Source: JABSSA01 sp039960995
GTDB taxonomy: Bacteria; Pseudomonadota; Alphaproteobacteria; Rhodobacterales; Rhodobacteraceae
Assembly (NCBI GenBank): GCA_039960995.1
Contig: JBDVKF010000020.1
Coordinates: 9,055 to 73,054, forward strand
DNA length: 64,000 nt
Direction: 5' to 3'
Position numbers and translations under genes: made by a program. The notes under the pieces were generated by a model. That model saw nothing but the letters and a program-made list of their open reading frames with translations. It ran no database searches and was not told the DNA's origin. Within the stretch, counting starts at the first letter, position 1. The number at the start of each line of letters is the position of its first letter. Below are positions 45,701-54,993 of this stretch, piece after piece.

Positions 45701-46147
45701 TTACTTTGCCATGGCCGCAGGCGTGTAGGTGAGTTTTCGGGTAGGGCCCATAGTGACTTTGTAAGGTACGCCCAGAAACTTGTTTTCCACAAAAAACACC
45801 AGTTCATCACCGATTTTCATTGGTTGATGCATAGAGGCAAAATCCGGGATTCCAAAGTTGTGCAAGCGCACCGTGCCTGGCCCGCGCTCTTCTTCCGGAT
45901 CTTCGGCATTATATCGTTCCATGTATTGCTTTTGGAACGCTGCAACGTCGTCAATCAACGCGTGGCTGTAGCCTTCGGTCATGTGATTGAGCAAAAAGGC
46001 ATGCGTATGTATGTGGTCTTCGCCATCCAGAAAGGGGGCCGCAGCGATAAGGTCGGATGGTGTGTCCACCTGTGTATCGTCAATCGTCACATAAGGCGTT
46101 CCATTTACGGAGACGTCATAGTTGATCAAAGGCAAGTCATCGTTCAT
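45701..46147 (-). CDS. Protein of unknown function, candidate immunity protein
   Basis: A 148-aa soluble protein that I do not recognise. It is beta-rich at both ends (NDDLPLINYDVSVNGTPYV, LVFFVENKFLGVPYKVTM) with a helical, His-rich middle (EDHIHTHAFLLNHM), and is strongly acidic. It follows the 1259-aa effector-like gene by 15 bases on the same strand, the usual position of a T6SS immunity gene. That role is inferred from position only. Confidence 0.6.
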   Translation of the reverse strand: MNDDLPLINYDVSVNGTPYVTIDDTQVDTPSDLIAAAPFLDGEDHIHTHAFLLNHMTEGYSHALIDDVAAFQKQYMERYNAEDPEEERGPGTVRLHNFGIPDFASMHQPMKIGDELVFFVENKFLGVPYKVTMGPTRKLTYTPAAMAK

Positions 46148-46162
46148 CTTACTTCTCCGTTA

Positions 46163-49100
46163 TTAGGGGGCCACAGGTGCTGCGACTTTGGGGGCCATAC
46201 TGTCCCATGTGCCGTCTTCCCAGTTTTGACCCAATGGCGTCATCTCGCTGCTAAACGCGTCTTTTTTCCACAAGATCAGATCGCCCGTTCTTGGATCGGG
46301 AGCCGCGACGAACAAAGTCTGTCCCTCAGGCCCGCCCCAATTTGAATCGGCAATCACAACCTCAGGCATTGGCAATCGCTCCATCAAATAGGAGCCAATG
46401 TCTTTGTCCACATTTTCCTTCACTTGCTTCTTGTAGAACGCCAGGACTCGGGCCTTGGTTGCGTTGTTTGCTGTAGGCGCTTTCTTCGCGATATAGGCGT
46501 CCGCTCGTTTCTGAGCGACCACATCCCTGTAACCAGCGATTTCGGCCTGAATTTTGTCGCTGACCTCTTGCGGGGTCATCTCGGTTGTTGGCCGGTTGGC
46601 CAGCGCAGCAAGCAAGAGCGGTCGTTCGATGTCGTCCGCGTCTGCTGCCATGGCTTTGATCTGATCATCAAACATACGCGCCGCCCGATCGGCCGGTAAT
46701 TTGGCATTTGCCACGGCCTGCCCAGGTGCAATCAATTCCGATTGGATTTTTGCCGCCATGTCTGGCCCTTGCAGCTTGGCGTTTGACGGGTGGTTGGGCA
46801 GTGCGTTGAACGCGTGGGCTGCGTTTTTGCCGCCAGTCCCGACTGGTTCCAGGTCATCAGTGCCGGCAATTCCAAGGACAGACTGAATGATCTGGCTTGT
46901 TCGAGCTGACCGCGCCACGCCAGTTGCAGGTTTTTTGCCTAAAATGTCTGAACGCGTATAAGGTACACCTTCTAGAACGGCAGCCGTCTGATATTCCAAC
47001 CCGCCACTGGTCAAGTTCCAAGGTGCTTTCTTCTTGGATCGCGGTTTGCCGTCGCCGACAGTTCCGCCATATGATGTCACCAGTGCATCCGCGACTGGTG
47101 AATTGGCCCCGGCGATAGGGTTGCCAGACCCGTCCTTGGCGACAAAAATTTCAAGAACTGCTTTGCCTTCGGTGCTTGTGGCGTCATGCCCGGTGACCTC
47201 CAAGGCTACCTCTTTCAAGGCCGCGTCCATTTCGGCTTCGCTGGTGATTGCTTTGCCTTTGTACATGACCTGATAGCCGCCTTGACTGGAATGCCCGTCG
47301 CCACCGCCACCATCTGGGCCACCGACTTCGGGCCCAGCGTTATATTCAAACTTGAATTTTTCTGCGATTGCGCGGTCGAGCTTTTTCTTAATGCCCGGTA
47401 CTGGCAGTTTGCCTGGTTCGACCTTGTCGTTCCATTTTTCCGCCGGAATCACAGCCGACAACGCACCAAGAGCATTCGGCCCCGATATCGCGCGACCGAG
47501 TTTCCGACGTTCCTTGCTGTCGGCCTTTTCTGCGGCGGCCGTGGCCACAGAATATTCCCATGTGCGCATCATTGGGTTTTCACCCACAGGGGGGTTCGTA
47601 TCCGCCGGGAAGACGCGATTGTCGGCGGTCACGTATTGACCAGTTGTCGCAATTTTCTGGAATTCCTCCATGGCGCGTAGCGGATCTGTTTCGCGGATTG
47701 CGCGCACTGGGGCTGTCGAGAAACACGACCCCACAGGTCCTTGGCTGAGTGGTGTCATCATCGCAGACAGAACCGCCGCCTTGGCGTCAGTATCATCAAT
47801 ATCTTCGGGCTTTTTACCCATCGTTCCGGCAATGATTTTTCCTCCGGGCACTGTTCCGGCCATCGGAGGAGTTGGCACCTTGGTCGCGTCGATCAGTTTT
47901 TGCGCTTTTGCGCCATCCGGCCCCTCAAACAGATCGCGCATCTCTGTCATTTTGGAGGTCATATGCGGCGAGAACGTGTTGAGAGAACCCGGATGGAACA
48001 TCATGTGATCCATCGCCGCTTTACCGTCGGGGCTGGTGAAATCGACCTTGCCCTTGTCGCCGATTACAGCAGAGCCAACGGCCGTTGTGCGGCCAAGTGC
48101 GATTTTGTTCTTGCGCAGGGTTTCTTTTTTGCGATCGGTCTCTGGTTTGTCCAATCCACCATACGGGTCTGGTTCGAGTTGTTTGCCGCTTTTGAGATAG
48201 GCGTCAAACCCATCGAAATAATCCTGACCCTCTGTCGCACCCAATTGAAGAGCATTACAGGCCATGGCCCGCATCGCGTCTTCTGGCATGTCAAGCTTGC
48301 GCCCATCTGGTGCGGCAAATCCATCCGTCAACTTGTCAGCCACAAACCCTGCATTTTGTGCAATGACAGACGGGTCTTCAGATCGCCCTGCAAGATCAAG
48401 TGCATTCCGCGCCAGCGCGCCATCCTTGGCAAACACCTCGATAAATTTCTGTTTGTCCTCGGCCTTGAATGCGGGCTTGGCGTTTGGCGACAAACGGCCA
48501 AAACTTAGGGCATCCAGCAACCCCTTCTTGCTTTCCTTGGCTTTCAGATCTGTGTTCGCCGCTTTTTGGGCGTAGTTGGCGGTGTTTGACTTTGCCTGTG
48601 CTGCTGCCAACGCGTCATCTGCCTGGCTTTTGGCCGCGGCCTCTGCAGCCTTTAGCGCCGCTTCCGCTTCTTTGCGCAATCGGTCCAGTTCCATTCCACG
48701 CAACATCATCGCGTTGCGCTGTGCTTCGTCCATCTCTGATGGCTCTGGCAGCGACGCGTTGAATTGTTCCCAATCCGCTTGTGCTGTCGCCAACTTCGTC
48801 TGTGCGGTTGCCCATTCCGAACCGGGTTCGGGCGCGAGGTTGGCGGCTTTGGCCTGTGCCTGTTCAAGCGCAATCTGAGCGGTTGCCGCAGCCTTGTTTG
48901 CAGCCTCTAGGGCCGTGCGACTGGTCTGGATCGAAGCGGGCGAGGCATCAACACGCCCGCCTTTTTCCATTTCATCCAGCGTGTCCATCGCCACCTTATA
49001 GGTTTCCGGATCTGCAGAGCTCAAAGCGGTCAAAGCTTCGCGTTGTGTGGCTGGCAACAGTGCCAGATCCACAATATCGTCAACAGTTTCGGAAATGTTC

Positions 49101-49942
49101 TCAGCGACTCCTTTGGCAACTTTCGCCGCTTCCGCAAGCCCGTCCGCAGCCTTGTCCATCAGATCAGATGCTGCGTCAAAGAAACCACCCTGAGCATCGT
49201 CCAATTTGGCAAGTTCACCGTCGGCAAATTTTCTGGCCATATCTACCAGAATGGTCGCCTTTTTTGGGTTCGCGGCCTTGACCATCGCGGCAAAGCTTGC
49301 CTCAATTTGCCTGGCTTTCTTGCCGACAGACTCAGCTGCTTTGGACTGTAGCCGCGCAAGATCCGCTGCCACAGGTTCGAACGCCGCGACAACATCGGCC
49401 ATGGGATCGCCATCGGGATCCGCTGCAGATCCGGCATCGGGCTCTGCTTTTTCTGCCGTTTTCGATGCTGCTTTCGGTTCAGTATCGGTATCCGTTTCAG
49501 GTACCGTGGTGACAACATCGGCATCCGCGTCGGGGGTTGATTTGTTTTCGTCTATCGAGGCTGCGCCCTCGTCTTCCTCGCCGTCGTCAATCACCTCGCC
49601 TGAAGGCAGAACGAAGGCGACCTTAAAGGCCATCCCCAATTGCTTTATGTGCTTTTTAGTTTGGTTCAATAATGGACCCGGAAGCGAGTCGTTTTCGGCC
49701 CGAAATTCGATCCGCTTTCCAGTTACAGCCATTAGGCCTTGGCAGCCTTTTGCGGTGCCGCCATTGGCTTTGGCCTGGCGCATCATAACAGTCGCGTTCT
49801 TCTTAAGGTCGGCGGCCAAAACGACGCCACCAGATTTGCCCATCACCAGCGCAAAATTAAGCTCTCGTTTGCGAGCTTTGGTGATCAATTCACCCCATTC
49901 AGCGGCTTCTTCTTTAATCTCAGCGGCAGATTTTTTGGACAC
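46163..49942 (-). CDS. Large putative T6SS effector with papain-like cysteine peptidase region
   Basis: A 1259-aa soluble protein. An N-terminal domain (about 1-115, ELNFALVMGKSGGVVLAADL) leads to an acidic linker (about 115-175), then long Ala/Lys-rich coiled-coil regions (about 195-470). The C-terminal third contains QGPVGSCFSTA (Cys740), HAFNALPNHP (His1043) and VIADSNWGGPEG (Asn1201). Cys, His and Asn appear in the papain order, and the last motif resembles the NSWG region of C1 peptidases. Spacings are far longer than in papain, so this is an inference. No signal peptide. It lies near the PAAR gene and is followed by a possible immunity gene. Confidence 0.65.
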   Translation of the reverse strand: MSKKSAAEIKEEAAEWGELITKARKRELNFALVMGKSGGVVLAADLKKNATVMMRQAKANGGTAKGCQGLMAVTGKRIEFRAENDSLPGPLLNQTKKHIKQLGMAFKVAFVLPSGEVIDDGEEDEGAASIDENKSTPDADADVVTTVPETDTDTEPKAASKTAEKAEPDAGSAADPDGDPMADVVAAFEPVAADLARLQSKAAESVGKKARQIEASFAAMVKAANPKKATILVDMARKFADGELAKLDDAQGGFFDAASDLMDKAADGLAEAAKVAKGVAENISETVDDIVDLALLPATQREALTALSSADPETYKVAMDTLDEMEKGGRVDASPASIQTSRTALEAANKAAATAQIALEQAQAKAANLAPEPGSEWATAQTKLATAQADWEQFNASLPEPSEMDEAQRNAMMLRGMELDRLRKEAEAALKAAEAAAKSQADDALAAAQAKSNTANYAQKAANTDLKAKESKKGLLDALSFGRLSPNAKPAFKAEDKQKFIEVFAKDGALARNALDLAGRSEDPSVIAQNAGFVADKLTDGFAAPDGRKLDMPEDAMRAMACNALQLGATEGQDYFDGFDAYLKSGKQLEPDPYGGLDKPETDRKKETLRKNKIALGRTTAVGSAVIGDKGKVDFTSPDGKAAMDHMMFHPGSLNTFSPHMTSKMTEMRDLFEGPDGAKAQKLIDATKVPTPPMAGTVPGGKIIAGTMGKKPEDIDDTDAKAAVLSAMMTPLSQGPVGSCFSTAPVRAIRETDPLRAMEEFQKIATTGQYVTADNRVFPADTNPPVGENPMMRTWEYSVATAAAEKADSKERRKLGRAISGPNALGALSAVIPAEKWNDKVEPGKLPVPGIKKKLDRAIAEKFKFEYNAGPEVGGPDGGGGDGHSSQGGYQVMYKGKAITSEAEMDAALKEVALEVTGHDATSTEGKAVLEIFVAKDGSGNPIAGANSPVADALVTSYGGTVGDGKPRSKKKAPWNLTSGGLEYQTAAVLEGVPYTRSDILGKKPATGVARSARTSQIIQSVLGIAGTDDLEPVGTGGKNAAHAFNALPNHPSNAKLQGPDMAAKIQSELIAPGQAVANAKLPADRAARMFDDQIKAMAADADDIERPLLLAALANRPTTEMTPQEVSDKIQAEIAGYRDVVAQKRADAYIAKKAPTANNATKARVLAFYKKQVKENVDKDIGSYLMERLPMPEVVIADSNWGGPEGQTLFVAAPDPRTGDLILWKKDAFSSEMTPLGQNWEDGTWDSMAPKVAAPVAP

Positions 49943-50217
49943 GGGCTACAAGGTCCCTAAGAGTGTAGGTCCAGAGTACGAAACGCATATGACAGGCATT
50001 CGGGGCAAGTTGAGCGAAATGCAATCAAGACACAGGTGTTTATAAAAGGCTTGTGTTATGGCCAAGACTTCTCACGTTTGCGTTACAAAATCAATACACT
50101 GCTGAGGCAAAGGGCGTGTTTAAAAGAATTTAGAATTAATCTGCCAGAATGTGCCGACTTTTGAAGTTAACGGAGACTATTTTTGCCGCGACCCAACTGG
50201 CTGTCCAAATGTCCGGG

Positions 50218-51675
50218 CTATTGGCATCCGCCAAGGGCCCATTGTCGTAGGACAGATTTGTAGGTCCCACCATAAGGATGTTCCTTTGCGAGCGCACGCA
50301 CCGTGTCATCACCAGTATAGGTCTGAGCTTGGGTACAAAGGGCGTCCCGAGTCCATTGGTGGCAATTGGAGCACTTCTGTTCTTTCCAAAGCTCGTCAGG
50401 AATGCCCTCGATCGGTGCAAAAAGCGGTTCACCAGCCGCAGCTTCTCCGATGGTTAGTCCCCGAAGTTCCGTTGGGCCAACCGTGATCGGTTGATCAAAG
50501 AACACCACGTCAGGCAAAGTGTCTTCTTTCACAGGTGCTTCAACCGCCACGGTTTCAATATTCTCTGCAGCTTCCCCTTGGGCTTTCAGGTTTTCGATCT
50601 CAATCTTGACCAATTCGGCAAACAATCCTTCAGGAAACGCGTCAAGATAAGCTTGATAATCGTCTAGACGGCCAGACGTTTGAGCCGTTTCCATTAAGGC
50701 AATTTCCAAATCAGGAGTCGCGTCATTCGCAATTTCTGGCTCTGGCTCTGGTTTCGCGGCCGGCTCTAGTTCATTCCCGATTGTTTCCGCCAACAAAGTT
50801 CTAGCGTCGCTTTCGTAGCGTCCGTTCGGAAAGGAGCGAAGGAACAGCATGATCTGAACCGAGTCTTTAGAGTCTCTTACGGAGGACCACAATTGCTGCT
50901 CTGCAACCTCTTCTGCGCTCAGAGGTTTTGCCGGATTGAACGCAAAGTCCGCGACCAAAGACGAGGTATCCCATGGGGTCTGCAACCCATTGGTTTGCTC
51001 AAGAACTTCGACCCTGACAGTTTTCATCATCTGTTCGATTGGCCGTCCTTCGACTGTGATATTGCGGGCCAAGGCTTGAGTGAAAGGACTGTTGTTGCCC
51101 GTACCATCAAAGGCAACTTCCCCAGGTGCCGTGGCATAAGCCAAAAACGTCCCCGTTGGCGCATTCATTTCCGCCAAACCATTGTCGTTCAATTCACGGA
51201 TCGTTTCGAATGGATTATTTCGGCACGCGTCCAAGATTACGATGTTTGAGCGATTGCGCGCAGAGGCCATCTGCCTCAAAACCGAAGACGCTTCTAATGC
51301 CACCAAGTCCAGATCAGCAGCATCCGTAAGCGAGGCATCAACCGGTAACAGGTAATTTGAGCCAAAGGATTGTACGCCATGACCTGCATAGTAAAACAGG
51401 CCCGTCGCTTCGGGTCCTGCCATCCGCAAAGCGCGGCCAAATTCAGCGATGCCGCGTTTCAGGTCGTTTTGGGACGCATTAATGAGAAGGGTGACGGAAA
51501 ATCCTACTTCCTCCAACGCGTCTGAAATCAACTCGGCATCGTTTTTAGCGTTTTCTAAGGTAGTGACTGTCTCATAAGCACTGTTACCGACCACTAGAGC
51601 GATACGAGGCTCTGCCAAAGCAACACTAGCCAAGCCATTCAAAACGAAGGTTAAAAATACCAGAAAACGCATCAT
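50218..51675 (-). CDS. Exported caspase-like peptidase with C-terminal CxxCH motif
   Basis: A 485-aa caspase-family protein. A signal peptide (about 1-22) is followed by the catalytic domain with His99 in YAGHGVQ and Cys151 in ILDACRNNP. A linker with two half-TPR-like repeats follows (FLRSFPNGRYESDAR and YLDAFPEGLFAELV). The last 55 residues hold CSNCH (435-439), the CxxCH haem-attachment motif of c-type cytochromes, followed by a cysteine-rich tail. I chose the ATG at 51675 because it follows an AAGG and the signal peptide; the in-frame TTG at 51699 is less likely. Confidence 0.85.
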   Translation of the reverse strand: MMRFLVFLTFVLNGLASVALAEPRIALVVGNSAYETVTTLENAKNDAELISDALEEVGFSVTLLINASQNDLKRGIAEFGRALRMAGPEATGLFYYAGHGVQSFGSNYLLPVDASLTDAADLDLVALEASSVLRQMASARNRSNIVILDACRNNPFETIRELNDNGLAEMNAPTGTFLAYATAPGEVAFDGTGNNSPFTQALARNITVEGRPIEQMMKTVRVEVLEQTNGLQTPWDTSSLVADFAFNPAKPLSAEEVAEQQLWSSVRDSKDSVQIMLFLRSFPNGRYESDARTLLAETIGNELEPAAKPEPEPEIANDATPDLEIALMETAQTSGRLDDYQAYLDAFPEGLFAELVKIEIENLKAQGEAAENIETVAVEAPVKEDTLPDVVFFDQPITVGPTELRGLTIGEAAAGEPLFAPIEGIPDELWKEQKCSNCHQWTRDALCTQAQTYTGDDTVRALAKEHPYGGTYKSVLRQWALGGCQ

Positions 51676-51701
51676 GCCGACCTTATCAGTGTAAGCCAAA
51701 A

Positions 51702-51729
51702 ATTATAACGATAATCGACACAGGAACAA
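51702..51729 (-). promoter_or_regulatory. Promoter of the caspase gene at 51675
   Basis: On the minus strand a perfect TATAAT (51702-51707) lies 16 bases from TTGTTC (51724-51729), about 30 bases before the caspase ATG. The -10 box is consensus; the -35 box is weak. Confidence 0.45.
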
Positions 51730-52039
51730 CTCATAATATCGTCATGAAGTCCGGACGCTTTAGCAATTTCCCTTTTGTTAGTCAGGGTCTAGCGAAGTTT
51801 GAGGCACTTACCGTATCTGTTCATCAGAGTTGCTTGGTTTCTTCTCTGCCAAAACACTACTGTAGGCAGTTTGTCATCAATGTCCGAATTGCTAGGTTAT
51901 GGGAATGGCCAAGAGCCTGGCCCCGCGAGAGCCTGCCAGAACTTGTGCAAAAGACCCCATATCTGTGAGAAACTCATCCGATATCTCCATAGAGAAACTC
52001 CTATCAAAATCTACAAGGAGCGGAATCGCCGATCACAAA
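51730..52039. other. Gene-free stretch, possibly degraded DNA
   Basis: No intact gene is visible between the caspase promoter and the IS6 remnant. Short open frames here have no recognisable product. It may contain the decayed distal part of the IS6 element, but I could not follow its transposase past about 52040. Confidence 0.35.
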
Positions 52040-52354
52040 GCGTTAAGTTTCGTCCACGCGCTATTGCAGTCCGCGTCATGACCGATGTTGCCCTTAGGCA
52101 CGTTTGTGAATCTCATGCCTAAATTTCTGAACCCACCGATAAACCGGGGCGGCGTCGACCGTGATACCTCGCTCAGCGAGCACATCCCGTGCATCGCGAT
52201 TAGAAGGCGGATAACGGCAATACTTGCGGACTGCCAACAGGATCACATCTTGTGGAAAACGGTGATGTTTGAACGGATCGCGGGGTGCCATGGAGAACTC
52301 CTGCGAATATCTAACCAAACATTCCGTCAAACTGAAATCAATGCAACAGAGCTC
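52040..52354 (-). mobile_element. IS6-family element remnant with decayed transposase
   Basis: Reading leftwards from ATG 52289-52291, the frame matches the N-terminus of an IS6/IS26-type transposase (FKHHRFPQDVILLAVRKYCR, GITVDAAPVYRWVQKF). It then hits TAA where family members have Tyr (KRA-stop-GQHRS), and further in the same frame TGA, TAG and TAA replace two Trp and one Tyr. VDET with the first catalytic Asp is still readable. The element end at about 52340-52354 reads AGCTCTGTTGCATTGA, close to the IS6 inverted repeat GGCTCTGTTGCAAAGA. The other end is not found. Confidence 0.75.
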
Positions 52355-52468
52355 CTGAAACACCGCGTCGTCACCACCCACGCTTCCGATCCAAATTTTA
52401 AATGCGAATGGGTCTGTTTCTTCGTCACCACAGCCCTGTCGCGCAGTAGGGGAAATAGTGCCTTGTAA
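52352..52468 (+). pseudogene. Remnant of the 3' end of a DUF4384 gene
   Basis: The plus frame reads LLKHRVVTTHASDPNF then KCEWVCFFVTT (52352-52432), matching the C-terminus of the DUF4384 protein at 27051 (KNRITNARAEHADF then KGEWVYFFITT). Only this end remains; the match starts exactly at the IS6 terminal repeat, so an IS6 insertion or deletion removed the rest. Stop at 52466. Confidence 0.6.
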
Positions 52469-52519
52469 ACCAGTTGTGCTCCTGACAGGATCTTACTTAC
52501 TTTTTAAAAGGAGTATTTT

Positions 52520-52705
52520 GTGGATATTAAAAAACTTAAAACCAATGAACTGGCCAAAATGGTCAAATTGATGAAGGCCGACGGCCCGAAGAAAAACTCG
52601 AACGCTGCTGCCATTCAGAAGGCCACGAAAAGCTCTGGTGAACTTAAGAAACGGCTGAATATCATCAAAAAGCTCGATAAAGCCGACCCCGATTTTGATA
52701 AATAA
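52520..52705 (+). CDS. Small lysine-rich protein, unknown
   Basis: A 61-aa, strongly basic, helical protein (DIKKLKTNELAKMVKLMKAD, GELKKRLNIIKKLDKADP). GTG start at 52520 after an AAAGGAG site. No membrane or signal segment and no family recognised. It is followed after 20 bases by a 167-aa gene on the same strand, so they form a two-gene unit. It could be a small regulator, adaptor or immunity-type protein. Confidence 0.5.
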   Translation: MDIKKLKTNELAKMVKLMKADGPKKNSNAAAIQKATKSSGELKKRLNIIKKLDKADPDFDK

Positions 52706-52725
52706 TACTCTCCGGAGCAAAGCAA

Positions 52726-53229
52726 ATGCCCAATACACTCGCAGCCATCGCGCAATCACTCAAAGACATCCACGCCGAAGGCGACGGATTATTGAAAACC
52801 TTGGGAAAATTAAATGACAAGTTTTACAACCCTTCTGTCGGCGCATGGGGTAGGTATTATTCGGGATTAGACTATTTGAACGAACTGTCAAAAAAGGACG
52901 CCGCATCAGCCGGCAAGCGTGTCGGCAGCTTGTCTGACAAAGAAAGCGTCACAGTCGTCCAAGGCATCCTGATGGCGAAGAAAGATTGTCAGATAATCTC
53001 AAAGGAATATTGGGCGACCGTCGCGCGTGTTGAAGCCGTCAGAAAAAAAGTGGACGCCCTTAAAAAAACTTGTGATGCAGCAATTTCGAAAAAATCCAAA
53101 AAGGTAACAAAATCTTCCTCAATAGACGCGTTGCATGACCTTTCAAAGAAGCTTGACATTTATTCCAACGAGATCGGGCTGGCTTGCATGGGCGGGCCAC
53201 ATAAGCCTGATCACAGATTGCTAAAATGA
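52726..53229 (+). CDS. Helical protein of unknown function
   Basis: A 167-aa soluble, lysine-rich helical protein that I do not recognise. It has heptad-like stretches (ATVARVEAVRKKVDALKKTC) and a short C-terminal GGPHKPDH segment. It follows the small Lys-rich gene by 20 bases. No signal peptide. Its helical, charged character loosely recalls the 343-aa protein at 13145, but no clear sequence match was found. Confidence 0.6.
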   Translation: MPNTLAAIAQSLKDIHAEGDGLLKTLGKLNDKFYNPSVGAWGRYYSGLDYLNELSKKDAASAGKRVGSLSDKESVTVVQGILMAKKDCQIISKEYWATVARVEAVRKKVDALKKTCDAAISKKSKKVTKSSSIDALHDLSKKLDIYSNEIGLACMGGPHKPDHRLLK

Positions 53230-53448
53230 CACCGCCAAGTGCGGAGGTACGTCTCGCCTGTAAGGCTCGATCACGTTTGAGACGCCCCTTTTATTACTTA
53301 TAGCTTGTCTCTGAGTGCTTCGTAAGGCGTCTTTCCTTGCTAAATGCCGCAATGCCTTACCCCTGCAATCTGGGGTGGCAGCGTTTAATCTGTCATGATA
53401 CACGAAAACAGGATTTCCGTTGTCATTCAGCGGTGTTAGGGACTTCGA

Positions 53449-54993
53449 ATGTTTGTCAAATTGCGCCAACTGGTCTTCATTGCTTGCTTGCTGCTTGGGC
53501 TGCCTCAAACGGCATGGGCGGAACGTGTGGCGCTGCTGATCGGGAATTCGGCCTATTCCGTTTCTGGCATGGAATTGCGCAATCCGGTCAATGATATTGT
53601 CGCTCTTGGCGCAGCATTACGGGACCTTTCATTTACGGTAATCGAGGTGAAGGACGCTGAAGCTGGCCAGATGGAACGTGCATTGCAGGACTTCCAGAAA
53701 GCGGCGACGGGCGCGGAAATGGCTGTGTTTTTCTACGCGGGGCACGGGGTGCAGATCGGCGGAGAAAACTATCTGGTCGGGGTCGATTTTTCGGGCGGGC
53801 AACAGGGCGCGCTGCGGCGCACCTCCTTGTCGATGAGCGACGTGCGTAGCGCCATGAATGCTGCTGCACCAGCGATTGGCATCGTGATACTGGATGCTTG
53901 CCGAAACAATCCCTTTGCCGACAATGGTCTGGTCAGACCCGGCCTTGTGCGCGACAGTGGCGGTGCCGGGCTTTTGATCGCCTATGCAACCGACCCGGGC
54001 AATGTGGCGTTTGACGGATTGGGCGACAATTCAGTCTACACGTCAGCTCTGCTCAAGCACATTGCTACACCGGCTCTTGATGCACGCTTGATGTTGGGAC
54101 GGGTGCGACAGGAAGTCGTGCTTGCCACTGACGGCGACCAGATTCCCTGGGTCGAAGAGGCGGTGCTGGGTGAACACAGCTTCAATCCGGACGCACCGAC
54201 GCGGGTGATCGCGGATGTGCAGGCAGATGAATTGACGCGGTGGCGGCAAATCTCGGACAGCCTTGATGTCGCGGCTTTCGAAAACTATTTGCAGGACTAT
54301 CCGGACGGGCTGTTCGAACGGTTCGCGCAAGACAGAATTATCGCTCTGAAGTCGTCAGCCCGGCTGGCACAATCCGAAGAGCCAGAGCAGCTGATTGCCT
54401 CTGCCAATACCCAAAGATTGACCGCGGCGTTGAAAGTCCTAGGGCTGGACGGAAACGGCAACCTCAGTCGCGGCTTGCGCGTCTACCAGCAGCGCCTGCC
54501 CAACCCAACCACGCTGAGCGAAGAACAACTCTATGCAGATGCGGCCCGCATGTCGATCTTTCTGGCCGCGACGACCTTGCAACAATTGCGCACCGATCTG
54601 GTCGCGCTGCGCGGCATCCAGCGCACTCTGAAAATCTCGCAAGATGCGCTTGCCCAGATGGAAGAGATCGCGAAAACAAATGTGGATGCAGAACCGCTAG
54701 TCCAGCAGGCTCGCCGCGATATCAACGAGATATTGCGGGCCCAGGGGATCGTACTGCGTCGACTGGATCAGACCCGCACCTACTATGGCGAAATCCTTGA
54801 AGAGTCCTCCGCCTTCTTTCCGGATGACGCCACACTGGCCCTGTTGGGGGGGATAGATCGCGGTCGCGATCTTGGGGCCACTGGACAAAAGCTCAATGAA
54901 AACGCTTCAATATTTTTGCGCCATCTGGGGCAAACCGAAGAAGACACAAAAGGAAGTTATAAGTGGCTCGCAGACTTAATTTCTCACGGATAA
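53449..54993 (+). CDS. Exported caspase-like peptidase, operon with two lipoproteins
   Basis: A 514-aa caspase-family protein. A signal peptide (about 1-24, TAWA cleavage) is followed by the catalytic domain with His99 (YAGHGVQ) and Cys151 (ILDACRNNP). One half-TPR-like repeat (YLQDYPDGLFERFAQ, near 280) and a peptidoglycan-binding-like segment (about 320-350) follow. The C-terminal third is helical (about 355-510). The next gene starts inside its last 31 bases, so translation is coupled. It should act in the periplasm or at the outer membrane with the lipoproteins. Confidence 0.87.
   Translation: MFVKLRQLVFIACLLLGLPQTAWAERVALLIGNSAYSVSGMELRNPVNDIVALGAALRDLSFTVIEVKDAEAGQMERALQDFQKAATGAEMAVFFYAGHGVQIGGENYLVGVDFSGGQQGALRRTSLSMSDVRSAMNAAAPAIGIVILDACRNNPFADNGLVRPGLVRDSGGAGLLIAYATDPGNVAFDGLGDNSVYTSALLKHIATPALDARLMLGRVRQEVVLATDGDQIPWVEEAVLGEHSFNPDAPTRVIADVQADELTRWRQISDSLDVAAFENYLQDYPDGLFERFAQDRIIALKSSARLAQSEEPEQLIASANTQRLTAALKVLGLDGNGNLSRGLRVYQQRLPNPTTLSEEQLYADAARMSIFLAATTLQQLRTDLVALRGIQRTLKISQDALAQMEEIAKTNVDAEPLVQQARRDINEILRAQGIVLRRLDQTRTYYGEILEESSAFFPDDATLALLGGIDRGRDLGATGQKLNENASIFLRHLGQTEEDTKGSYKWLADLISHG

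Noticed and set aside
53230..53448. Inverted GTAAGGC/GCCTTAC repeat before the third caspase gene
   Set aside because: Arms are 7 bases with a loop over 20 and no other features, so chance is likely.
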